Positions 15,540 through 23,135 of a stretch of 51,458 bases of DNA are shown in pieces. Source of the stretch: Acidimicrobiaceae bacterium (GTDB lineage: Bacteria; Actinomycetota; Acidimicrobiia; Acidimicrobiales; RAAP-2). The DNA is taken from contig PLSY01000222.1 of the NCBI GenBank assembly GCA_003164275.1, forward strand, positions 6,140 through 57,597. Direction: 5' to 3'. Position numbers and translations under genes: made by a program. Each line of letters starts with the position of its first letter. Within the stretch, counting starts at the first letter, position 1. The notes under the pieces were generated by a model that was not told where the DNA came from, did no database searches, and worked only from the letters and a program-made list of their open reading frames with translations.

Positions 15540-16467
15540 GCACCGCGGCCATGCCGGCCATGCCGGCGGCGTTCGGGTGCAGGGGATACGTGCCCTTGGT
15601 GGTGAAGACGGGCTCGACCCAACGCTCGCTGTCGGCGGCGCAGGCGCTGTGGTCGGCGCTCGGGCCGGCCATGTCCACGAAGGTATCTTCGTTCGACGTG
15701 GCCGCCGTCCGGAGGGCGGTGTTCAGGTCAGCCTCGACACCGCGCAGGTAGCTGACGTCACTCGCCGTGAAGGGCAGCTCGGGCCAGCACCCCGACCCGG
15801 TCGGGGGAACGAGGTCGGGGTACCCCACAACAAAGACCCTGGCCCTCGGGGCCAGGTGCCTGATGGCCACCAGCACGGAGGACACCTTGGTCCCCACCTC
15901 CTGGGCGGCGGCCGCCAACTGGTCGGCGCCACCGGACGTGTAGTGATCTTCGCACCGCCACCCCACCCGGGTCGGTCCCCAGGGCGTGTAGGCCACGCAG
16001 TTCTCGGCGATGGTCGAGTATCCGAGATCATTGCCGCCGATGCCCAGGGAGACGACCCTGGTGCCGGCGGTGAGGGCCGACAGCTGGGGGGCGACACCCG
16101 GTGCCTGGGCGGCGGCCATGGCCGCCGTGGTGGCGCTCCCGCAGCTCACGTCGGTGAGGCCGAGGCCGAGTGTCCGGGCGGTGATCGAGGGGTAGTTTTT
16201 CGATGAGCGAAGGCACGAGGCCGGAGCCGTCGGCGTCGTCGTCGAGCTGAGCTGGGTATCGATCCCGGGGCCCGAGGTGTACGAGTCCCCGAGGGCCACG
16301 TACGACGGGGCAGAGGCGGCGCCCGCCCTCGTCGCCACCATCAGTGGGGAGAGTATGGCCACCACGGCACAGACGGCTGCGATCCGGGCCCTTTGATGGC
16401 GACCGGCACCCAACCGAGACCGGTGCCCGGTGGGACGGCGGGGCCGGGGTGTCGGGGCAAGAGTCAT
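15505..16467 (-). CDS. Secreted SGNH/GDSL hydrolase
   Basis: A 320-residue protein with an N-terminal signal (RARIAAVCAVVAILSPLMVATRAGAA, Ala-rich cleavage site near residue 50). The SGNH blocks follow: YVALGDSYTSGPG (nucleophile Ser), the Gly block near SLGIGGNDLGYS with Asn, and LHPNAAGMAGMA with catalytic His. Six cysteines in the mature part (for example ASCLRSS, DVSCGS, AENCVAY, WRCEDH) suggest disulfides, as in the secreted lipases of Streptomyces. It probably cleaves esters outside the cell or in the envelope. The gene converges on the Rieske gene with a 35-base overlap of coding ends. Confidence 0.92.
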   Translation of the reverse strand: MTLAPTPRPRRPTGHRSRLGAGRHQRARIAAVCAVVAILSPLMVATRAGAASAPSYVALGDSYTSGPGIDTQLSSTTTPTAPASCLRSSKNYPSITARTLGLGLTDVSCGSATTAAMAAAQAPGVAPQLSALTAGTRVVSLGIGGNDLGYSTIAENCVAYTPWGPTRVGWRCEDHYTSGGADQLAAAAQEVGTKVSSVLVAIRHLAPRARVFVVGYPDLVPPTGSGCWPELPFTASDVSYLRGVEADLNTALRTAATSNEDTFVDMAGPSADHSACAADSERWVEPVFTTKGTYPLHPNAAGMAGMAAVLSSAMRSSRTV

Positions 16468-16640
16468 GGCCGCACGAGATTAGAGGCGGGAATGTCCGAG
16501 CGGGCATCGCCTCGACCCCATCAGGACGGTCATCGTCTCCTCTGGCGGAGTATGGGTTACCCACTAGTAGAGTTGAGCGACGCTTCCGGATGGGCCACCG
16601 CCCCGAGATCCGCTGACAACTGGCACCAAGGTGAGGCTCG

Positions 16641-17858
16641 ATGCTCTACCAGGCCTATCAGGCACAGAGGGACTTGACCGCCCCGGCGAGGGCCATGGCC
16701 GGGCTGACCTCATGGTCGCTCAGCGAGCTGCCCGACCAATGGACCTCCAACCGGTTCATCCGGCGGATGTCGGCCGGCTCGGAGATGATCAGGCGTGCAC
16801 GCCTCACCCATGTCCGGCCGGCGTTCGGCATCCAGCCCGTGATGGTCGGCGACGAGCTGACCGCCGTCCACGAGGAGGCCGTGGTCACCACGCCGTTCGC
16901 CTCCCTCCTCCACTTCGGGAAGGACACCGACGTGCCCCAGCCCCGGGTCCTGTTGGTCACGGCACTGGCCGGCCACTTCTCCACCTTGTTGCGCTCGACC
17001 GTCCAGTCCCTCGTGGCTGATCACGACGTCTATGTGGCCGACTGGCTGAACGCCCGTGACGTCGGCCTCGAGCACGGTGGCTTCGGCCTCGACGACTACA
17101 TCGCCCAGGTCATCGCCTTCCTCGAGTACATCGGTCCCGGGGCCCACCTGATGGCCGTCTGCCAGCCTTGTCCCGCCTCACTGGCGGCGGCATCGATCAT
17201 GGCGGCGAACGACCATCCCGACCAGCCGAAGAGCCTGACCCTCATGGCCGGCCCCGTCGACACCCGCGTCAATCCCACGCAGGTGAACGAGCTCGCCCAC
17301 TCGAAGCCGCTCAAGTGGTTCGAGGATAACGTGATTGCAACGGTCCCCCTGCGCTACCCCGGGGCACTCCGGCGGGTCTATCCCGGGTTCCTCCAGCTGT
17401 CGGGCTTCGTCAGCATGAACATCGGGCTCCATGTACGCCAGCACATGGAGCTCTACAACCAACTGGCTCGCGGCGACTACGACGAGGCGGCCAAGATCGG
17501 CGACTTCTATGACGAGTACTTCGCCGTCTTGGACATGCCCGCTGAGTTCTATCTGGAGACCATCGACTCGGTCTTCCAACGGGAGCTCCTGGCCCAGGGG
17601 CTCATGACCTGGAGGGGCCAGCCGGTCGAGCCGGCTGCCATACGGCGCACCGCCCTGCTCACCGTCGAGGGCGAGAAGGACGACGTGTGCGGAGTCGGCC
17701 AGACCCTGGCCGCCCAGCAGTTGTGCTCCAGCATCAAGCCCTCGAAGCGGCGCCACCACCTCCAAGCGGGTGTCGGCCATTACGGGGTGTTCAGCGGCTC
17801 GAGGTGGGAGGCCCAGACCTACCCGATCGTCCGCAACTTCATCCTGGCCAACGACTGA
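16641..17858 (+). CDS. phaZ: Intracellular polyhydroxyalkanoate depolymerase
   Basis: A 405-residue alpha/beta hydrolase of the PhaZ1 intracellular depolymerase type. Typical stretches are MLYQAYQAQRDLTAPARAMA at the start, VLLVTALAGHFSTLLRSTV, DVYVADWLNARDVGLEHGGF and the nucleophile region LMAVCQPCPASLAA, where a cysteine replaces the usual lipase serine (C174, in V-C-Q-P). The C-terminal KRRHHLQAGVGHYGVFSGSRW carries the catalytic His. The enzyme mobilises stored PHA granules. Start ATG at 16641 with GAGG 5 bases upstream. It faces the GST gene tail to tail and belongs to the PHA island that reaches 23131. Confidence 0.93.
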   Translation: MLYQAYQAQRDLTAPARAMAGLTSWSLSELPDQWTSNRFIRRMSAGSEMIRRARLTHVRPAFGIQPVMVGDELTAVHEEAVVTTPFASLLHFGKDTDVPQPRVLLVTALAGHFSTLLRSTVQSLVADHDVYVADWLNARDVGLEHGGFGLDDYIAQVIAFLEYIGPGAHLMAVCQPCPASLAAASIMAANDHPDQPKSLTLMAGPVDTRVNPTQVNELAHSKPLKWFEDNVIATVPLRYPGALRRVYPGFLQLSGFVSMNIGLHVRQHMELYNQLARGDYDEAAKIGDFYDEYFAVLDMPAEFYLETIDSVFQRELLAQGLMTWRGQPVEPAAIRRTALLTVEGEKDDVCGVGQTLAAQQLCSSIKPSKRRHHLQAGVGHYGVFSGSRWEAQTYPIVRNFILAND

Positions 17859-17883
17859 CCGTTCATCGCCCTAGACAGGCGGC

Positions 17884-18540
17884 TCAGAACTCCATCTCGA
17901 GCTCTTCGACGTCGTCCGGCTCGAGCTTGGCGTCGTTGATCCACTGGAGCATCTCGGGCATGGCGAGGATGGTGTCCGAATAGGCGGAGGCCTCAGCACC
18001 AAGCGTCACGTCGTAGGTTTGAAACCGGGTGCACACCGGCGCGAACATGGCGTCGGCCAGCGTGCGCACCGCACCGAACAGGTAGGGACCCCCGGAGGCC
18101 GCCAGACACCGGTTCCACACGGCTTCGATGCGGTCGATGTCGGCCTTCGCTCCGGCCCAGACCGGGAACCCGGGGTGACGAGCTTTGACGTTCATCGGCA
18201 GCGCCGAACGCAGGTTGGCGAAGCCGGAGTGCACCTCTCCCGAAACCGAACGACACCTGGCCCGGGTGTCCCGGTCATCGGGCAACAGGCCCCGCTCCGG
18301 AAAGAGCTCGTGGAGATACTCGCCGATGGCCAGCGTGTCCCACACCGTCAGGTCATCGTGGTGGAGCCGGGGAACGAGAAACGAGGGGGACAGCAACAGG
18401 AGTTCGGCACGAGCGTCGGGGTCGTGGCTGTCGATGACCGCGGTGGTGAAGTCCAACCCAGCGAAGGTGCAGAGCAGCCATCCCCGGAGGGACCAAGCCC
18501 CATAGTTCCGGCTGTTGATAGTGAGGGTCGCCAGCGACAA
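17884..18540 (-). CDS. Glutathione S-transferase family protein
   Basis: About 218 residues with a thioredoxin-like N-terminal domain (LTINSRNYGAWSLRGWLLCTFAGLDF, then SFLVPRLHHDDLTVWDTLAIGEYL, with the cis-Pro and the D-T-L-A-I thiol-binding turn) and an all-helical C-terminal domain (LADAMFAPVCTRFQTY). I place the start at TTG 18540, with AAGGAG 5 bases upstream; a GTG at 18546 overlaps that ribosome site and seems less likely. Most actinobacteria lack glutathione, so the thiol could differ; that is inference. The gene sits inside the PHA island between depolymerase and phasin without an obvious functional link. Confidence 0.9.
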   Translation of the reverse strand: MSLATLTINSRNYGAWSLRGWLLCTFAGLDFTTAVIDSHDPDARAELLLLSPSFLVPRLHHDDLTVWDTLAIGEYLHELFPERGLLPDDRDTRARCRSVSGEVHSGFANLRSALPMNVKARHPGFPVWAGAKADIDRIEAVWNRCLAASGGPYLFGAVRTLADAMFAPVCTRFQTYDVTLGAEASAYSDTILAMPEMLQWINDAKLEPDDVEELEMEF

Positions 18541-18788
18541 AGGCACTCCTTAGGACAAGCACGCAGACGGGCGACCGTGGTCGCCGACCACATCGAACGG
18601 GTGGGGCGTCCTCGTTCAATTTAGGGCACGCCGATGGATTCCACCAGCCGCTTGTCCTAGCCCCTTGTCTGCAGGGCATTGCCCTCGCCACGAGGCGCGA
18701 TTGCGTCAGGCGTTCCCGCCTGTCGCCTGTCTGACTCGCACGCCGACCCACCGCTCATCTCGAGCGGCAGGCCGGGCGAGCTCGTCGA

Positions 18789-19085
18789 TCAGACCTTCTT
18801 CGCTGCCACCGGCGTAACCGGCGCCGGGGGTGTCGAGATCTCGATCAGTCCCGACAGAAACGCGTGCTGTGCCTCCAGCATGCGGCCGGCGAAATCGAAG
18901 GTCATGTCGACGGTCTCGGTTGGTGTCGGCAGCTTGTCCGCGAAAGGGATCTTGGAGGTATCGGGCATGAAGCCGTCGAAGGCCGAGGATGTCGACTTCA
19001 GGGCACCGAGGGTCCACTTCTGGCTGGTCTCAACCGCCTTCAGCACTCCGTCTTGAACCTTGCCCGTCATTTCCGTTGCAGTCAT
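18789..19085 (-). CDS. Phasin-like PHA granule-associated protein
   Basis: A 98-residue mostly helical, amphipathic protein: GKVQDGVLKAVETSQKWTLGA, then VDMTFDFAGRMLEAQHAFLSGLIEI, ending in an Ala/Pro/Lys tail. Low complexity, lack of cysteines and two long helices are typical of phasins, which coat PHA granules. The call rests on this pattern plus the neighbouring phaC, phaZ and acyl-CoA ligase. Start ATG at 19085 with AGAGG 8 bases upstream. A near-consensus promoter lies just before it, as expected for an abundant granule protein. Confidence 0.75.
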   Translation of the reverse strand: MTATEMTGKVQDGVLKAVETSQKWTLGALKSTSSAFDGFMPDTSKIPFADKLPTPTETVDMTFDFAGRMLEAQHAFLSGLIEISTPPAPVTPVAAKKV

Positions 19086-19121
19086 TGTGTGACCTCTCTT
19101 GATATAGTCGCCGTGTTGCAT

Positions 19122-19149
19122 ACTTTATCAAGCAAACGCGGACTGTCAA
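19122..19149 (-). promoter_or_regulatory. Sigma-70-type promoter of the phasin gene
   Basis: Read leftward, the -35 box TTGACA (19149-19144) is perfect and the -10 box TAAAGT (19127-19122) follows after 16 bases. The surrounding DNA is unusually AT-rich. The transcript would start near 19115 and leave a leader of about 30 bases to the phasin ATG. Confidence 0.75.
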
Positions 19150-19155
19150 GGGGTC

Positions 19156-20754
19156 TCAGCTGCCAAAGCGATTCCGGAGGACCTTCTTGTCGAATTTGCC
19201 GACCGTCGTGCGGGGCACTGCCTCGATCACCTCGATGCGATCCGGGAGCTGCCACTTGGCGAACCCCTTGGACGAGAGGTGGTCCCTCACCTGCTCCGTC
19301 GTCACTTCCGCTCCGACCACTGGGACAAGGCAGACAAGGGGCCGTTCGAGCCACTTCGGATCGGGAACGGCGATGACCGCCGCTTCCGTGACATCGTTCA
19401 TCTCCATCACTGCAGCTTCCATCTCGACCGAGGAGATCCACTCTCCACCGGACTTGATCAGGTCCTTCGTCCGATCAGCGATGACGAAGTAGCCGTCGGG
19501 CGAGGCGATGGCCACGTCCCCCGTCTTGAACCAACCGTCATCGGTGAACGAATCCGACCCCTCGCCGTGGAGGTAGCTGTCGATGACCCATGGGCCCCGC
19601 ACGCACAGGTCACCCATGGACGTGCCGTCCGTCGGCATCTCCATCCCGGCATCGTCCCTCACACTGATGGTGATGCCAGGCAGCGGCAGGCCGGCCTGCG
19701 TCCGCGCTGCGATGGTGATCGCCTCGTCGTCCCAGTCCCGCATGCGCTCCTGCGGCCATGCCATCGAGGCCAGGGGCGATGTCTCGGTCATCCCCCATGC
19801 CTGGATGATGCGCAGGTCAAAGTCGGCGGCATACCGCTCGATCATCGCCCTCGGGGGCTGGGCCCCACCGCAGACGATGTGACGCATGTCGGCAAGGTGC
19901 TCGCCCCTGGCCGCTAGCTCGTCAGCCACCCCGAGCCAAACGGTCGGCACCCCGGCGGCCACGGTGACGCGCTCTGCCACCAGCAGGTCCACGAAGTCCG
20001 AGGCGTCGAGGGGCCCGGCGAAAAAGACCTGCTTGGCACCGACCGCGGCCGCGGCATACGGCATCCCCCAGGCGTTGGCGTGGAACATGGGTACCTGGGG
20101 CAGCACCGAGTCACCGGGACCGATGGACATGCCGGCGTGGGACGTCACGGCCAGGGCGTGAAGGAACGTCGAGCGGTGGGTATATACGGCGGCTTTCGGG
20201 CGACCGGTGGTCCCCGACGTGTAGCACAGCCCCATGGGCTCCCACTCGTCGATGTGCTGGCGGGGATAGGACTCGGGCTCGTCGGCGATCAGGTCCTCGT
20301 ACGCAATGACCCCGGGGATCGACGTCTCTGGGACTTGGTCGCCGAACACAATCACATGGTCGGGGAGCGCGTGGTGCTCGGCCGACTTCTCCAGCAGGGG
20401 CAGGAGGTCCGGGTCGACCAGGACCACTTTGTCCTCGGCGTCGTCCATGATGAAGGCCAGGTCCTCTGCGGAGAGCCGGGCGTTCAGCGTGTGGAGGACC
20501 CGCCCGGTGCAGGGCACCCCGAAGTAGGCCTCGAGGTGCCTCGCGCTGTTCCAGGCCAGTGAGGCGACCACGTCACCGCGGTCGAGGCCCAGACCGTCGA
20601 GAGCGTGCATCAACTGTTGGGTGCGCCGTCCGAAGTCCGCGTAGGTCCACCGCTCGGTGCGGCCGGACGGGTCCCGGCTGACCAGCTCGGCATGTGGGGC
20701 ATACAGTGGGGCGTGCTCGAAGAGCACCCACGAGTTGAGCGGCAGTTCCATCAT
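19156..20754 (-). CDS. Medium/long-chain fatty acid:CoA ligase (AMP-binding)
   Basis: A 532-residue ANL-family enzyme. The P-loop is CYTSGTTGRPKAAVYTHRS, followed by VPMFHANAWGMPY, IQAWGMTETSPLAS (adenylate-binding A5 motif), WFKTGDVAIASPDGYFVIADRTKDLIKSGGEW (hinge) and the C-terminal PRTTVGKFDKKVLR with the catalytic Lys. The sequence resembles the AlkK/FadD medium-chain group that activates fatty acids for PHA or beta-oxidation. Start ATG at 20754 (a second ATG follows directly). It lies between the phasin and PHA synthase genes on the same strand, which suggests supply of acyl-CoA for polymer synthesis; that link is inferred from position. Confidence 0.93.
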   Translation of the reverse strand: MMELPLNSWVLFEHAPLYAPHAELVSRDPSGRTERWTYADFGRRTQQLMHALDGLGLDRGDVVASLAWNSARHLEAYFGVPCTGRVLHTLNARLSAEDLAFIMDDAEDKVVLVDPDLLPLLEKSAEHHALPDHVIVFGDQVPETSIPGVIAYEDLIADEPESYPRQHIDEWEPMGLCYTSGTTGRPKAAVYTHRSTFLHALAVTSHAGMSIGPGDSVLPQVPMFHANAWGMPYAAAAVGAKQVFFAGPLDASDFVDLLVAERVTVAAGVPTVWLGVADELAARGEHLADMRHIVCGGAQPPRAMIERYAADFDLRIIQAWGMTETSPLASMAWPQERMRDWDDEAITIAARTQAGLPLPGITISVRDDAGMEMPTDGTSMGDLCVRGPWVIDSYLHGEGSDSFTDDGWFKTGDVAIASPDGYFVIADRTKDLIKSGGEWISSVEMEAAVMEMNDVTEAAVIAVPDPKWLERPLVCLVPVVGAEVTTEQVRDHLSSKGFAKWQLPDRIEVIEAVPRTTVGKFDKKVLRNRFGS

Positions 20755-20802
20755 CGCCCCGCCCCACCTTCTCCGAGCCGGCTCTTACCGCTCGGGCGAT
20801 CG

Positions 20803-22461
20803 TCAACGGGCATGGACATAGGTCCCCGGGGCTGCCTGCTCCGCTGGATGACGGGCGCATCCGAGCGAGGTCGGCGCCGGCCTCCGGGCGCCCGACCGCA
20901 CCGATGCCCATGCGGCCCACGACTCCCACCATGACCCGGTGTGCGACGTGGCCTCGGCCAACCACTGGTCGGGGTCGGGTCCCGGAGTAGGTCCCGTGGT
21001 CACGGTCATCTTCGGGTTCCCTGGAGGGTTGACCAGACTCTGAATGTGCCCTGAAGAGGACAGGACGAATTCGCTCTTGCCCCCGAACAGCTGAGTGGCC
21101 GCATAGCAGGCCCGCCAGGCGGTCAGATGGTCGTTCTTGGCGGCCATCACGAACGTGTCGTTCTCCACCTCGGCGAGGTCGACCCTGCTCCCGAACACCT
21201 TGAAGTCACCGGAGGCGAGGGAGTTGTGGAGAAAAATTTGGAGGAAGTCCTCGTGCAGACCGGCGGGCAGCCGGGTGGAGTCGGCGTTCCAGGCCAGGAC
21301 ATCGAAGGGTGCGGGTCGCTCCCCCAACAGATTGTTGCGGACCCAGTAGTTCCAGATCAGGTCGTTGGGCCTCAGCATGGCAAACAGCCATTTGGTGTCG
21401 GCCCCCCCGATGGTGCCGCTCTTGCGCGACGACCGCATGGAATTGCGCACAACGCTCGGGCTCCCGAACATGCCGATCATGGTGGGCACGGAGAAGTCGA
21501 GGAGGGTAACGGCAAACGTGGCGCAGTCGATGAGGGGTTGGCGGGTGGCGGCCAAGTGGGCAAGGAGGGCCGCCGTCGTGATTCCCCCCGCACACAGCGA
21601 GACGGTGTTGGCCCGATCAGTGCCGGCGATCTCACATGCCGCCCGCACCGCCCCCTCCACACCCTCGACATAGGTGTCGAGGGTCCAGTGACGATGCTCG
21701 TTGGTCGGGTTACGCCAGCTGATCACGAACATCTGGATCCCCTGGCTCACCGCGTACTCGACGAAGCTCCGACCCGGCGCCATGTCCATGAAGTAGTACT
21801 TGTTGATCTGCGGGGGGACGAGCACCATCGGCGTTTCGAACACTGTGTCGGTCGACGGTTTGTACTGGATGAGCTCCAGCACCTCGGAGCGGTAGACCAC
21901 CGATCCAGGGGTCACGGCTAGATTGCCGCCGACCACGTAGGTCTCCCCGTCCGACGACCGGGGCAGGCCCTTGTTGGTCGTGATGTCCTTCGAGATGTTG
22001 CCGATGCCCGAAGCGATGCTCCGCCCTTTGGTCTGGAACGCCCGCTCGAGGGCATCGGGGTTGAGTAGCGGGTTGTTGGTCGGCGCCAGAGCCGAGGTCA
22101 AAAGGCCGGTGGCAAGCTTCGCCCGCTCCTCGGTGCGCCAGTCGAGATGGGCGTCGTCCACCAGGTCGTTAGTGGTCTGGGACCACGCCAGGTAGGTCTG
22201 ACACAGTCGCCGGAGAGCCGGATTTTGCTCCCAAGCCTTATTCTTGAACCGCCAGTCCCTCGACTCAGGTGTGACTGAGGATTTCCCGACAGCGATCTTG
22301 GCCAGCTCGAAACCGAGGCCGGCCAACCTCTTGGGCGCCGCTCCGGTCGCCGTCCGGGCCACGACCTGGGCGCAGGCGCCTGTCAGCCCCAGGCGATCGA
22401 TGCGTCCGAACCGTCCGCCGACGGTTGACTTGATTCGCTCACTGGATAACCGAATTCCCAC
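20803..22461 (-). CDS. phaC: Polyhydroxyalkanoate synthase
   Basis: A 552-residue PHA polymerase. Hallmarks are TPGSVVYRSEVLELIQY, PMVLVPPQINKYYFMDMAPGRS, FVISWRNPTNEHRHW and the lipase-like box VSLCAGGITTAALLA with the catalytic Cys at about residue 290. KNDHLTAWRACY (catalytic Asp) and SSSGHIQSLVNPPGNPK (catalytic His) follow. Length and motifs match class I/II single-subunit synthases. Start GTG at 22461 with AGGA close upstream. The C-terminal 45 residues are Arg/Pro/Ala-rich and look like an extension. It polymerises (R)-hydroxyacyl-CoA at the granule surface. Divergent from the XRE regulator across a 259-base region that must hold both promoters; I see no clear boxes there. Confidence 0.95.
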   Translation of the reverse strand: MGIRLSSERIKSTVGGRFGRIDRLGLTGACAQVVARTATGAAPKRLAGLGFELAKIAVGKSSVTPESRDWRFKNKAWEQNPALRRLCQTYLAWSQTTNDLVDDAHLDWRTEERAKLATGLLTSALAPTNNPLLNPDALERAFQTKGRSIASGIGNISKDITTNKGLPRSSDGETYVVGGNLAVTPGSVVYRSEVLELIQYKPSTDTVFETPMVLVPPQINKYYFMDMAPGRSFVEYAVSQGIQMFVISWRNPTNEHRHWTLDTYVEGVEGAVRAACEIAGTDRANTVSLCAGGITTAALLAHLAATRQPLIDCATFAVTLLDFSVPTMIGMFGSPSVVRNSMRSSRKSGTIGGADTKWLFAMLRPNDLIWNYWVRNNLLGERPAPFDVLAWNADSTRLPAGLHEDFLQIFLHNSLASGDFKVFGSRVDLAEVENDTFVMAAKNDHLTAWRACYAATQLFGGKSEFVLSSSGHIQSLVNPPGNPKMTVTTGPTPGPDPDQWLAEATSHTGSWWESWAAWASVRSGARRPAPTSLGCARHPAEQAAPGTYVHAR

Positions 22462-22720
22462 TGATTCCTCAACGTGTTCCGAGGTGATGCGGCGAGAATT
22501 TCGCCTCGCCCGTACTCAGTCAACCACACCCACTCTCGGCAGGCGCTGCTGAATGGAGACATTCGCGTTAACTAACCGTGACCTGGGAATGGCCCCGAGG
22601 TGAGACCCGCTCTTCGATGCTCTCTCGATAAGGTCTGTCCATGAGATGGCGTCCGAGGTGGTCGATCAAACCGGTCGCGTTGGTGCACCCTGCATCTGTG
22701 TCAATCCTTCCTTGTCCCCG

Positions 22721-23131
22721 ATGAGCAACACCGGGGACAAGTCGTGGGATGCCTTCGGCACCTACCTGAGGAGCCAGAGGAAGCTCGCCCAGCTGAGCCT
22801 CCGCCAGCTCGGGGCGCTGACCAAGGTGTCGAACCCCTACCTGAGCCAGATCGAGCGGGGCCTGCACCAACCCTCGATCGGCGTCATCAAGTCTCTGGCC
22901 GAGGCCTTGAACCTCTCGGTCAGCGACCTGCTGTCTCATGCCGCGGGCGTGACCCCGAAAGAGGCCACGACCACAACAACCGAGGCCGCCATCCGGTCGG
23001 ATCCTCGGCTCGACGACGCCCAAAAGAGCGCACTGCTGGCGGTCTACGCCTCGATGGCGCGCGAAGCACAGACGACGAGCACCGACGGGCCGGACGAAGA
23101 CGAGGCGCACCCGGGGACTGCCGATCCGTGA
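22721..23131 (+). CDS. XRE-family helix-turn-helix regulator, probable PHA regulator
   Basis: A 136-residue protein with an N-terminal Cro/C1-type domain: FGTYLRSQRKLAQLSLRQLGALTKVSNPYLSQIERGLHQPSIGVIKSLAEALNLSVSDLL. The C-terminal half is acidic with a run of Thr (ATTTTTEAAI) and a helix DDAQKSALLAVYASMAREA. The start is the ATG at 22721, directly before the domain; no ribosome site is visible, so the message may be leaderless. Divergent from phaC. Small HTH proteins next to phaC often repress phasin and synthase genes and sense granule formation; this role is inferred from position. Confidence 0.85.
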   Translation: MSNTGDKSWDAFGTYLRSQRKLAQLSLRQLGALTKVSNPYLSQIERGLHQPSIGVIKSLAEALNLSVSDLLSHAAGVTPKEATTTTTEAAIRSDPRLDDAQKSALLAVYASMAREAQTTSTDGPDEDEAHPGTADP

Positions 23132-23135
23132 GGGA

